Counted from the stretch's first letter, positions 36,726-46,821 are shown. The stretch is 64,000 bases of DNA from Bryopsis sp. KO-2023 (GCA_030272585.1 BSYQ01000001.1:11299001-11363000); one strand, 5' to 3'. Translations and numbers: made by a program. Notes: generated from the letters alone by a model not told the origin.

Positions 36726-37147
36726 TGTTAGTCTTTTAGCGCTATACGAGGTAGTTTGGGATAGAGCCGAGGGTGGCTGACGCATGTGGGTTCACGAGTA
36801 AGACAGATTAGACCCAGAGTTTGGGGCATGCGTCAGCGTACTACACTTAGGGGTACTTAAGAGGCCCACTCGTTGTTTTGACGTTCACTTTACTTTGTAA
36901 GAATTCGGGATTCGTGGGATTGGTGTGTTCCCGCTTGTGTGTGTGTTTGTGTGTGTGTGTGTGTTAAGTGTTTGCCTGACGCAATCACTTCCCAACCCAA
37001 GTGCTCTAGTAGCGTTCACAACCGCGCTAGCTAGAGAGTTGTCTAAAGCAACAAACCCCACAAGTATACTTGCGTTAGCCAGCAAGTTATCACGAATCCA
37101 ACCAACACAGCCGACCACTATTGCGTCACCCACAAGCTTCACTATCA
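36726..37147 (+). repeat. Element A 5' LTR
   Basis: TGTTAGTC to CTATCA. Contains an inverted pair GCTGACGCATG (36776-36786) and CATGCGTCAGC (36827-36837), a TATA-like ACTTAAGAGG at about 36855-36864 and a GT microsatellite near 36940-36964. Confidence 0.93.
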
Positions 37148-37149
37148 AT

Positions 37150-37161
37150 TGGTTTCGGAGC
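37150..37161 (+). other. Element A primer binding site
   Basis: TGGTTTCGGAGC, two bases after the LTR. Identical to the sites in elements B, C and the LARD. Confidence 0.82.
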
Positions 37162-37292
37162 GAGGCAAGAACTTTAAGTTCTTGAGATCGAAACTTGTGA
37201 ACGTGGCGCAACAAACGTTTTTGTTTGTTTGTTTGGTAGAGAGAAACTCCAACCGTGGTTGTTGAGTACTCCCAAATAGTGGCTGAGAGACC

Positions 37293-39944
37293 ATGGCTGA
37301 CCGTGAACACGCATTGGCAGTGCGCGAGCCTCAAGTCGAAGAGCCAGGGATTGAACCTGAGTTCGATGAGGAATTGCCTGACGCACCCAATGTGGTGTAC
37401 CAACAAATAAATGTCCAGAACATCCACAATGTCCAGCAAGCAGCTGTCGACATAGACATGGGAGCTGATGCGGAAGCCTTAAGAGAGGATGTGGATGCGG
37501 TCCATGACCGTGTGGACGATTTAGCCCACGGGCTAAGGGGTCACCTGCAGCAAGTTGACCAGACACTGGGGCAGAGGCTAGCCCATACTGAGGCCTCTGT
37601 GTCGAACCAACTGGCTGGCGCATCAGAGGTGATCGGGCAGGCGCTGGAAACACAGCACCAGCATGCGCAACAGGTTGAGGCCACACAGCATGCGGTGGTG
37701 TCGCAACAAGAGAAGCTGGAGTCAGTAGCGGCTCAACATAGTCGATACGAGCAAAGGCTATTACGCCAAGATATCGACCATAGAAAAGAAAGAGCCGAGA
37801 TCAAAGCTTCTGTGGACGCAATAACGAGGAGAATGGATGCCGCAGACATTCTAGCGGACTCTCGTTTTGCTGACCTCAAAGAAGCAACTGAAGCATCAGC
37901 ACTTCAGTTAAAACAACTCTCCGAGTTATCCCTTGTTCAGGGGCGGAGAATTGAAGGCTTATTAGGAACTGTTGCGGATTCCAACGAAAAAGTCGAACGG
38001 ACTCTAGAATTGTTTCGGGAGTCCTTGCACAAACAAGGTGCTGAGGTGAAGCGTTTGCAGAGCTCAAGAGTAGCAATTCAAAAAGATTTGATTGCCTTGG
38101 AGAAAAAGGCATCCAAAACCTGGGATCAGCAGCAAGATGCAGCTGATGTGGTTGCCTTAAGATTATCTGGCCTGGAACGAAGCATGGAGGATGTGAGTGG
38201 CGGAAGTCAGAGTGCCCAAAGTGGAAGTGATGCTCGAGCAGTATCACCAGAGCGAGAAGAATCAACTTCTCCTGAGCCTGAGGACTCAGCCTTTGGGATG
38301 CCGCTGCCGAAGAAATCAGTAAAGCAGTTGGCTGCATCATGGCCGCCACTAGACCAGAGCTTCGCGGTAGGAATGGTTGGGGCAGGAACCTCAACAATAC
38401 CGGCTCCTCCAGCAGTACAGGTCGAGGAGGGTGAAATTGTTGCTGCAGAAGCACCACCATGCACTGCAGTGGACAGCGCACCAGACGCTGATTTCACATT
38501 CCCACAGTTGATACCTCCAAGTACAAGAGCTCAGCCTGGAGTACGCATCTCAGAACCCGACTCTGCCGATGGATCACGTAGACCCACACGAACTAACCCA
38601 AGAGTTCTCTCCTCAGCAGAAGTGTTATATCAAATTGACCTTGAGCGTGCTAAGGCACAGGTCAGAGAAGAGAAAGGAAAAGAACCCATGCAGATCCCCA
38701 CACGTACTGGAAGATTGGGACTTGGGTTAAGTGCTTTGGGAGCAAGGGTAGAAAATAATCCCTTTGCTGCACTTGGTTCATATGAGTCTACTGGTGGACC
38801 CAGTCGAGTTCCTCGCATGCGTGGTAACTTTGGAGACCCTGGTGATGACGACCCAGATGATGATGGCGGTGATGATTACCGTGACAGACGAAACCGCCCA
38901 CCTTCCCGCATTCCAGGTGCGCCTGATGGCGGAGGAGGTGGTGGCGGCGGTGGAGATGGTGGAGGCGGTGGACCTCCCGGTGGACCTCCTGGTGGAGGTG
39001 GAGGTGGAGGTGGCGCTGGACCAGCAGGCCCAGGACCTCCTAGGCAAGGACAGTGGTTGCCTAGCACCGTCAAGTTGCAAATGCCTCGCGCATTTAACGG
39101 AAGTGGAGAACCAAAAGCCCGTAAATGGCAAGTGCTCATGACGCGGTACTTGAGAACCTGCGGAGTGCATGAAGCACAGTGGCAATCGATTATGGCCACT
39201 AACCTTTATGGGGCTGCCTCGGATTGGTTAACGATGCAAGAGTTGAAAATTCACCGAGGTGAAAGACCACCCTTCCGTGACTGGATGGACTTCATGGATG
39301 GCTTAGCTACAGCTTTCGAATTCTCTAGTGATCGAGATGAAGCGTGGCGTGACCTCCACAAACTCAAGCAGACTGGAACTGTGAAACAGTTTGTAAAAGA
39401 GTTTCAGCGGTTAGTCTTGAGGATTCCAGACCTCGAAGAGGATCACCAGTATTTGCTCTTCGTGGATGGACTTAAGAGTGAAGTTCAGAAGTTAGTCGCT
39501 GCAACGGTACCTCGAGATGTCGAGGCCGCCATCATATCCGCCGAACGATTGGAAGCCCTTGGAGTTGGAACACAAGGCCAAGGAGGGCAGACCAATCAGA
39601 AAAAGAAAGGAGTCTGGCGTGGTGGAAGAAAGAAGAAAGGCCAGAATCAGGGTCAGCAGCAGCAGAACCCTACACCACCAGCCCAAGCACCACCACAAGC
39701 TGCCGCAGGAGTGCAACAGCAGCAGCAACAGCAACAAGGACGAGGAGGAGGACGTGGTGGTGGTGGACGTGGACGCGGTGGTGGTAACCGTGGAAGAGGA
39801 CAAGCCAATCAGGGAAGACAGAACCCCCAGGGGGGAGGGGGATATAATTGTTATCTTTGTGGAAAGAAGGGTCATCCTGTGAGGCAATGTCCTAGATTGG
39901 AGGAGGTGAAAAACCTCCCCGATGTAAAAAAAATGTTAAACTGA
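37293..39944 (+). CDS. gag: Element A Gag, 883 residues
   Basis: ATG in good context (GACCATGG). The N-terminal third is acidic and coiled-coil (heptad-like to about residue 310). A Pro/Glu/Ser linker follows, then a Gly-rich tract (about 545-580), the retrotransposon Gag capsid domain (LQMPRAFNGSGEPKARKW to LRIPDLEEDHQYLLFVDGLK, about 595-735), an RGG- and Gln-rich segment, and one CCHC zinc knuckle (CYLCGKKGHPVRQC) near the end. It would form the virus-like particle and bind RNA. At 883 residues it is much longer than usual chromovirus Gag because of the coiled-coil extension. It ends at TGA 39942-39944 just after a probable frameshift site. Confidence 0.9.
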   Translation: MADREHALAVREPQVEEPGIEPEFDEELPDAPNVVYQQINVQNIHNVQQAAVDIDMGADAEALREDVDAVHDRVDDLAHGLRGHLQQVDQTLGQRLAHTEASVSNQLAGASEVIGQALETQHQHAQQVEATQHAVVSQQEKLESVAAQHSRYEQRLLRQDIDHRKERAEIKASVDAITRRMDAADILADSRFADLKEATEASALQLKQLSELSLVQGRRIEGLLGTVADSNEKVERTLELFRESLHKQGAEVKRLQSSRVAIQKDLIALEKKASKTWDQQQDAADVVALRLSGLERSMEDVSGGSQSAQSGSDARAVSPEREESTSPEPEDSAFGMPLPKKSVKQLAASWPPLDQSFAVGMVGAGTSTIPAPPAVQVEEGEIVAAEAPPCTAVDSAPDADFTFPQLIPPSTRAQPGVRISEPDSADGSRRPTRTNPRVLSSAEVLYQIDLERAKAQVREEKGKEPMQIPTRTGRLGLGLSALGARVENNPFAALGSYESTGGPSRVPRMRGNFGDPGDDDPDDDGGDDYRDRRNRPPSRIPGAPDGGGGGGGGGDGGGGGPPGGPPGGGGGGGGAGPAGPGPPRQGQWLPSTVKLQMPRAFNGSGEPKARKWQVLMTRYLRTCGVHEAQWQSIMATNLYGAASDWLTMQELKIHRGERPPFRDWMDFMDGLATAFEFSSDRDEAWRDLHKLKQTGTVKQFVKEFQRLVLRIPDLEEDHQYLLFVDGLKSEVQKLVAATVPRDVEAAIISAERLEALGVGTQGQGGQTNQKKKGVWRGGRKKKGQNQGQQQQNPTPPAQAPPQAAAGVQQQQQQQQGRGGGRGGGGRGRGGGNRGRGQANQGRQNPQGGGGYNCYLCGKKGHPVRQCPRLEEVKNLPDVKKMLN

Positions 39945-39979
39945 CCGCCAGGCAGGAAACTGCTTCGTCTGAGCCTGGC
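39926..39979 (+). promoter_or_regulatory. Probable -1 ribosomal frameshift signal, gag to pol
   Basis: In the gag frame the sequence reads GTA AAA AAA ATG TTA AAC TGA. It offers the slippery heptamer A AAA AAA (39926-39932) and then G TTA AAC. Pol is open in the -1 frame from here onward without a stop. A 7-bp stem GCCAGGC/GCCTGGC (39947-39953 and 39973-39979) lies 14 nt downstream. Confidence 0.6.
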
Positions 39980-42900
39980 CGACGCAAACGTCGTAAGCGA
40001 AACAGAGTTCGTAGGCGGCGTAGGAAGCATAGATCAAAAGTAGGTGCCTCGAAAAAGGTTTGTACTCACAGCGGAAAACCTGGGGCGCGGACTAGTACAC
40101 CGCGTGAAGAGAGAACAGAGACACTCTCCACATCTACCCAATCGGCACATGACAACTGCGATTGGAAAAATGAACAGAAGGAAAGCACACCGGATGAGAT
40201 GGACGCGCCTCATGCGTCATCTGCATCTCTTCCCTCTGTTAGTGAATCTGTGGGCTCATTGGAGTCACAGAGTAGTCTACAGGAGTCCCTGCCTGCAGAC
40301 GTAGACGATAGTGGGTCAGAAACAACCCAGCGGTCTACCACAGAGCGAGTTAATGTGTCAGAAGTTCGATCAACTTCGTCAACCAAGGGTGACACATGCC
40401 CTCTGTTAAAAATTCAAGAAGTGCCTGTGAGAGGGTACGAAGTAAAAGCACGGATCAAGACCACGGACCTTTATGCATTCATTGATTGTGGAAGTACCGC
40501 AAACTATATCAATGATAAGGTAGCGCGTGATCTCGGGTTGTCGATTACACCAAGCTCAAAGAGAGCAATGTTGGCAAACGGAGATATTAAAGAACTGGCT
40601 GGCAGCTGTAACAACCTCCGAGTAAAGATAGGAGGGCTGAAGTGCAAAATGAAAGCGGATCTGTTCCCAGACCTTGGTTATGACCTAATCTTGGGCATGC
40701 CTTGGTTGCAGAAAGAAAACCCCCGCATAGACTTTCAGCAGAATGAGATTTCAGTTTGCAAAAACAGCCAAGTGTTTCATCTCCCGTTGCGTCATCCAAC
40801 CCAAGAGAGTATTGAACCTGAACGAAAAGTACAGTCGATACTGCAAGAAGTGCCAGTGACTGAGTGTTCGGCTAAACGAATGATGCGTCATCTCAAAACA
40901 GAGACAGCATTCATGGTTGTAGTGCAAGAGTCTGAAGAGAAAGCTTTAGGCCAACATGAATTGCCTGACGCAATAGAGCGAACACAGCCATTCAACACTG
41001 AGGATGAGATTGGCAAACTTATTCGTTCAGACACCCCTGCCGAAATTAAAAAGGTGGTAGAAACACACCGTGGTGTGTTCCCTCGTGATTTACCCCCAGG
41101 GATCCCTCCGAAGAGAAAAGGTCATGAGTTTAAGATAGACCTGGAGGATCCAACACCTATCCATCGTCCAATATACAAGCTTTCACCAGCAGAGCTGGAT
41201 GAAGTGAAAGCACAAGTGGACTACCTTCTGGAACAGAAGAAAATCAAACCATCCGAGTCCCCTTGGGGCGCGCCAATCCTATTTGTACCGAAAAAGGATG
41301 GAGGCTTGAGGATGTGTGTGGATTACAGGTGGATCAATAAGGTAACGGTGAAAAACCGGTATCCTTTACCCCTGCCAGAAGAATTGATGGATAGAGTGTT
41401 CAAAGCCAAAGTGTTCTCAAAGTTAGATCTGCGATCAGGCTATTGGCAATTTCCAGTAAGGCCATCTGATACAGATAAAACAGCGTTCCGCACGAGATAC
41501 GGTCACTTTGAGTTTTTGGTAGCGCCTTTTGGGCTAACCAATTGCCCAGCGCAATTCCAAACTCTAGTGCAAGACCTACTCGCAGAGTTTTTAGATGATT
41601 TTGTTGTTGTCTTTATTGATGACATACTCATCTTCTCTGAAAACATGGAACAGCATGCCGAACACTTAGAGAAAGTCCTGTCGCGACTAGCAGAATATCA
41701 GCTTTTTGCTAAGGCAAGTAAAAGTGAGCTGGCTGTCGCAACAGTAGACTATCTTGGCTACCGCATTAGCGGAAGTGGGTTAGAACCACAGGAACAAAAA
41801 GTGAAGGCAGTGAAGGAGTGGAAGGAACTACAGAGTGTTAGCGATGTACGTAGTTTCCTTGGAATGGTTTCATACTACAGGAAATTCATTCCCCAGTTTG
41901 CACATGTTGCTGGACCACTCCATGACTTAGTGAAAAAAGACCATCCCTGGAGGTGGGGACAGGTTGAGCGTGGCGCATTCAATGAACTGAAAAAGCGTTT
42001 AAGTCAAGCTCCCGTCCTTATTTTTCCAGATGCGTCACTGCCTTACACTGTGATCACTGATGCGTCGAATGAGGCCATCGGTGCCGTGTTAACACAGGAT
42101 CACGGAGAGGGGCTACAGCCAATAGCTTACCTCTCACGTAGATTCAAGCCTGCCGAGCTTAACTATGCACCATACGACAAAGAGTTGTGTGCAATATGTT
42201 ATGCGATGGTGCAGTGGAGACATTATCTAGAAGGTTGTGCGGGTGGAGTAACAGTGTTCACTGACCACCAACCTCTGACGCATATTCTGTCGCAGAGGAA
42301 CCTTTCTAGAACCCAAGCAAGATGGCTTGAGGCGGGGTACCTGACTTCGATCAACCCCAAGATCTCCTATATCAAAGGCAAGGCTAATGTGTTAGCAGAT
42401 GCTCTCTCCCGCAGTGTTCCTAAGCCCGTGGAAACTGCGATGAACATTTCCACTTGGCAAGTGCATCAAGCAAGCCAAGACGAGTGGAAACAAGCCCTCC
42501 AAGCTGATAACTCCTTGGTGAAGATATTGCGGAAGCTTGAGAGTGGCGAGGAAGTTGAGGGATATTTCCTCAGAGAGGGAATACTCTGGACGGTCCCAAA
42601 GAGAGGATTAGTCGAGAAAGTGGTGGTTCCTAAAGGCCAGCGCAATAAGATTATGAAGGAGTGCCATGAGACACCTTCAGCATGCCATACAGGACCAGCG
42701 CGAACAGGAGAAATCCTAGCGCGGCGATATTGGTGGAAGGGGTGGATGAATGAGTTGAAGGCATTTGTGCGCGAATGCCCTGTGTGCCAACAAATAAAGG
42801 CTGACACACAGAAGCCTATGGGCTTACTTCAACCCCTGCCAATACCTGAGCGGAAGTGGGAGCAAATTACCACTGACTTGGTGACAGATCTACCAGCATC

Positions 42901-43939
42901 CAATGGGTTTACTGCTGTAGCTGTCTTTGTCGATAGACTTACCAAGTTTGTGCATTTCGCCCCATGTACTAAAGAGCTTACCGCTGCAGGTTACGCCCAA
43001 CTTTTTATCGAACATGTTTACCGCAACCATGGCCTACCTAAAGTGATTGTGTCTGATAGAGACCCTCGCTTTACCAGCAAGTTCTGGCAGACGCTTTTTA
43101 AAGCTCTGGGTACAGAGATTCGTATGAGTACAGCTTACCACCCTCAGACGGATGGGCAGAGTGAGGTTACCATACGTACTCTGGAAAATTTTCTAAGGCC
43201 ATATGCTGAGAGGTATCCCCATAAGTGGGTTGAGTATTTACCTACAGCAGAGTTTGCAGCAAACAATGCAGTGAATGCGAGTACAGGGTTCGCACCTGCA
43301 TACTTGATGTATGGGTACCATCCAGAAACACCAAACATTGGTGGGACGGCAACGCAATTTCAAGTGGAAGCAGTTAAGACAATGGTAGCACGGATGGCAC
43401 AGGACTTAGATACCGCAAAAGCATATTACTCTAGAGCACAACACAGAATGTGTGTGAGTGCAAACAAGAAGAGGAAAGATATTGCTTTTGAGAAAGGGGA
43501 TAAAGTCCTGATAAAAAGCCGTTTTATTCCGTTGGCTGCTTTGAACAAAGTGAGTCCCAAACTGCGCCGTCGATTTGTGGGTCCCTTTGAAATTGTGGAG
43601 AAAATATCAAAGGTGGCTTACAGAGTTCAACTTCCGGAAACATGGCTCATTCACCCAGTGTTTCATGTTTCTAAGTTCAAACGTTATCACGCCTCGAGTG
43701 ATAACAGCAGGCAGATACAACCTCCAGAAGGAGAGTTGATTGGTAGCGAAGTAGAGTATGAGGTCGAAAATATCCTAAGGGCTAGAGGTAAACGCAATCG
43801 CGAATACCTAGTGCTGTGGAAAGGATACGATCTACTTGACGCTACCTGGGAACCTGAAGCTAATCTGGTTAACGCACCAGATATACTTCGCGCATTTAAA
43901 GAGAAAGAAAGAAAAGAGTTGCAGAAAGGAAGAGAATAG
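39945..43939 (+). CDS. pol: Element A Pol polyprotein with chromodomain
   Basis: Open from the frameshift region. The first ATG is at 40199, and residues below count from it (1,246 residues). An Arg/Lys-rich stretch (RRKRRKRNRVRRRRRKHR) precedes it. Domains: aspartic protease with DCGS at about 96; reverse transcriptase with SPWGAPILFVPKKDGGLRMC, FRTRYGHFEF and catalytic FIDD at 472-475; RNase H starting ITDAS (D621) with DALSR at its end; integrase with the HHCC finger (about 823-863, CPVC), D in TTDLVTDL (about 893), D in VSDRDPRF and E in GQSEVTIR; a GPF module (RRRFVGPFEIV); and a C-terminal chromodomain (YLVLWKGYDLLDATWEPEAN, about 1187-1235). The chromodomain marks a chromovirus and would direct integration. 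All active-site residues are present. Confidence 0.93.
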
Positions 43940-44267
43940 GGAAGCAGAGTGTTTGATGGCTAAGGTGGAACTCCTTATAGCAAGGGGGCGCGAAAAAGGA
44001 TACCTTAGAAAAACTCTGTCGACTTCCAAACCAACTCTTTAACTTTAATGCGTTAGGTGCCTAAGTTATTTGGTTGGCGCAGTAAGTGTAGCTTCGGTAG
44101 TACTTTAGAAACCGGGCAAACGATGTCACATTCGAGATAGTGTGGTTGTTCCGAGAAAACCCCTATCAAGTGACGTGTTGAGGTGGTCTTGACGAGACTC
44201 CAACCGAGCAAAACGTTGGTGTCTCACCCCAATAACCCAACGAGGAAAGTGTACGAGTCACCCAGCC

Positions 44268-44295
44268 TTATAAGCGCAGCCCTCGAACCATTTTG
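44268..44295 (+). promoter_or_regulatory. Promoter-like block upstream of ORF3 (element A)
   Basis: TTATAAGCGC (44268-44277) and CATTTTG (44289-44295) are 21 bp apart, start to start. Similar pairs occur in the A LTR (CTTAAGAGGC at 36856, TGTTTTG at 36874) and before ORF3 of element C (CTTAAAGCGG at 62177, CATTTTG at 62196). This suggests ORF3 has its own transcript. Confidence 0.4.
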
Positions 44296-44389
44296 CCCTA
44301 GTGTTTGTGTGAACGGAGCGAGCTCCTGAGTAAAAAAAGAGTCTAAAGACGCACAAACCGTTGTTATTTCTTTCTTTCCGACAAACATA

Positions 44390-46204
44390 ATGGCTGCCGA
44401 TACACCCGCCGCAATTATTGCGAGGTTGGAAGCGGAGGTAGCTCAAAAAGAAGAGGAGCTGCAGCACTTTACGTCGACCGCAGAGGAAGTGCTGCAGAAC
44501 AATGAGGCCTTAACCCGGCAGCTCTCAGAGTTGAGTGACCGGACGAAAGCAGCTGAGGCTGCGAAGGAGGCAGCGGAGAAAGCCAAGGAAAAGGCGGAGG
44601 CGGAAAAGAAAGAAGCGGAGGACAAGACCAAGGTCTTGGAAGAAAAATTGGAAGCCATGAAGCTGAAGAAGCAGCGGTTCCAATCTCACATGATGGCTAA
44701 CCATCGTGAGAATGACCTCCGCAAGCAAGCTCTCGGGGGAATGGTGGATCGATTTACCGCGGTAGAGGAAACGCTGCAGCGAGCTGTAGCAACCGCGTGG
44801 AGTGCAGCAGCCAACAACCTTAAGAAGGAATTGGCAGAACAAGAGCTGCAGATCGATTTGCTGGGAGAGTCCCTCAGAGACGGCTCTGAAAAACTTCAAG
44901 TGCAGAGTGAAACAACGGACAAGATGCTGCGTTTGAACCCGGCGGTACCAGCACCACGGGTACGCGAAGAACTGGATCGCCAAGTCCAAGTTCTGTTGTC
45001 AAACGCAACACTTGATCTGGAACCGTCCAAGGACGATGATGCGGGAGGCTCAAGCAAGGGCAAGGGGAAAGGGAAAAACAAACGCCCAAGCTCGCCGTGT
45101 AGGGATGAAGATCCACACGGAAAGAGAAGGCGAGAGGACGGTGACGATGAAGGTGGTGAGCCACCGAGGGATCGTATGCCTGGAGATGCAGCAAGAGCCA
45201 ACTTGTTACTCAAGTTAAAGGCTGCCGCATTAAAGACTCCAGCACCCTCACAACCAGCACCAACAGTTCAGACTCCCGGAGATGAGGCTACCGCAATAGC
45301 ACCGGGGGAGGACTTATTCGACATGAGAGAGGAGGAGCTTTTGGACTTGGATTTTCACGAAGAAATTGACTTCGGCAGTCCACCTCCTAGGCTCGAAGGT
45401 CCTAGTTCTGAACTGGAGGACGGGGAAATAAGGAATGATGAAGGGCCAAGCCAGGTGACAGAGGTTCAGCGTGCGGTCCATCCACCGTTGGAGTTAGCTC
45501 CAACAGAAGCAGCACTTCGGGCTTTCCGAGAAAAGGTTAAGCTCAGGAGATTAAGGGCGGCTGCTCAGGACAAAGTGGATGCTGCACCTAGCGAAGTGAA
45601 CCTGTCACGGGAGGATATCGAGGAGGCTTGCAACCCCATCACTGCGTCAGAGAAATGGCCGAAGGTCCAATATACTAACCCCAGGGACCGAGCCTTGCAA
45701 AATTACCGCGGCAACCGGCACTTTCACGAGTTGCCCATGTGCATTTGGTGCGGGAGAAGCCCAATGCAAGCAAGTGCTCAGCGGCTGACGCAGAAGAAGT
45801 ATTCCGTCCTTCCTTGTGGGTATCACCTCGTGTGTGATGCTCACTGGTTGGCATACTCGATGCTGGGGCGCATCGTCACGGCGGTCCAAAAAGTCGCGGA
45901 AGTGGACAACAAGTCCATCGCCACCGTCTCCCCATTCTCTCTACCTGCCCATATGTTGAAGCTGACACGCTCGACGTTCGAAGAACTCCCTCCGTTCCCG
46001 GCTGAGCACGAGAAGTTGCCACACTGCAACATGTGTGTGAAGCGGCAGCTCAAGGTGTCCGGCATCACAAGGGATCTGCCATTCCTTAAGTCCAAGAGGG
46101 TGGCTGCCGCATTTGATCCCTGTGTCCGGTATCGTGCAGTGCAGCAAGCGCATGCGCAGGAGCAGCGTGCTATCCAGCAAGCGCAAGCGCAGGAACAGCG
46201 TTAA
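44390..46204 (+). CDS. Element A ORF3: coiled-coil protein with C-terminal RING-like finger
   Basis: ATG to TAA, 604 residues, same strand as gag and pol, 450 bp after pol. Residues 1 to about 100 are a strong Ala/Glu/Lys coiled coil, and helices continue to about 190. A basic stretch (KGKGKNKRPSSPCRDED, then GKRRRED) could be a nuclear signal. An acidic linker follows. The C-terminal part holds C451-x2-C454-x21-C476-x2-H479-x2-C482-x2-H485-x60-C546-x2-C549; the core VLPCGYHLVCDAHW looks like a RING or RING-H2 finger (C, H, C after LPCG), with a long second loop. There is no signal peptide or membrane segment, so it is not an envelope. A RING finger would suggest E3 ubiquitin ligase activity, but this is inference; other zinc folds are possible. 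Related ORF3s lie in elements B and C. Confidence 0.8.
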   Translation: MAADTPAAIIARLEAEVAQKEEELQHFTSTAEEVLQNNEALTRQLSELSDRTKAAEAAKEAAEKAKEKAEAEKKEAEDKTKVLEEKLEAMKLKKQRFQSHMMANHRENDLRKQALGGMVDRFTAVEETLQRAVATAWSAAANNLKKELAEQELQIDLLGESLRDGSEKLQVQSETTDKMLRLNPAVPAPRVREELDRQVQVLLSNATLDLEPSKDDDAGGSSKGKGKGKNKRPSSPCRDEDPHGKRRREDGDDEGGEPPRDRMPGDAARANLLLKLKAAALKTPAPSQPAPTVQTPGDEATAIAPGEDLFDMREEELLDLDFHEEIDFGSPPPRLEGPSSELEDGEIRNDEGPSQVTEVQRAVHPPLELAPTEAALRAFREKVKLRRLRAAAQDKVDAAPSEVNLSREDIEEACNPITASEKWPKVQYTNPRDRALQNYRGNRHFHELPMCIWCGRSPMQASAQRLTQKKYSVLPCGYHLVCDAHWLAYSMLGRIVTAVQKVAEVDNKSIATVSPFSLPAHMLKLTRSTFEELPPFPAEHEKLPHCNMCVKRQLKVSGITRDLPFLKSKRVAAAFDPCVRYRAVQQAHAQEQRAIQQAQAQEQR

Positions 46205-46399
46205 GGAGGAGGGAAAAGGAGTTATCGTCGACCAAGTGTGTGCGTGCAGCAGCTGTCAGAGACGTCAGAGCAAGAGACAGGTCCAAGACAGTTGGGTGTG
46301 GGTATGGGAGTGGGTGAGTTTTGTGTTTGTGTTTTTGTGTTTTTGTTTTTCTTTGTGTTTTGGTGTGCGTGGGCGCCCACTTTTTGCGGGGGGGGCGTA

Positions 46400-46821
46400 T
46401 GTTAGTCTTTTAGCGCTATACGAGGTAGTTTGGGATAGAGCCGAGGGTGGCTGACGCATGTGGGTTCACGAGTAAGACAGATTAGACCCAGAGTTTGGGG
46501 CATGCGTCAGCGTACTACACTTAGGGGTACTTAAGAGGCCCACTCGTTGTTTTGACGTTCACTTTACTTTGTAAGAATTCGGGATTCGTGGGATTGGTGT
46601 GTTCCCGCTTGTGTGTGTGTTTGTGTGTGTGTGTGTGTTAAGTGTTTGCCTGACGCAATCACTTCCCAACCCAAGTGCTCTAGTAGCGTTCACAACCGCG
46701 CTAGCTAGAGAGTTGTCTAAAGCAACAAACCCCACAAGTATACTTGCGTTAGCCAGCAAGTTATCACGAATCCAACCAACACAGCCGACCACTATTGCGT
46801 CACCCACAAGCTTCACTATCA
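46400..46821 (+). repeat. Element A 3' LTR
   Basis: Same length as the 5' LTR and no difference found by eye. Preceded by a G-rich tract (GCGGGGGGGGCGTA), the probable polypurine tract. Confidence 0.93.

Larger units (their letters stand above)
36726..46821 (+). mobile_element. Element A: complete chromovirus (Ty3/Gypsy) with a third gene
   Basis: 10,096 bp. 422-bp LTRs at 36726-37147 and 46400-46821 show no difference by eye. The element is flanked by the 5-bp duplication GTTTA (36721-36725 and 46822-46826). Order: LTR, primer binding site, gag, pol (protease, RT, RNase H, integrase, chromodomain), ORF3, G-rich tract (about 46386-46399), LTR. All three reading frames are open, so the copy looks recent and possibly active. 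It sits inside a LARD-like remnant. Confidence 0.92.

Noticed and set aside
38876..39199. Antisense frames over the poly-Gly part of Gag (poly-Pro proteins)
   Set aside because: Shadow of GGN repeats; the sense frame has capsid and zinc knuckle.
44390..46204. ORF3 as a retroviral-type envelope
   Set aside because: No signal peptide, no membrane segment, strongly charged coiled coil; the Cys/His cluster fits an intracellular zinc domain.
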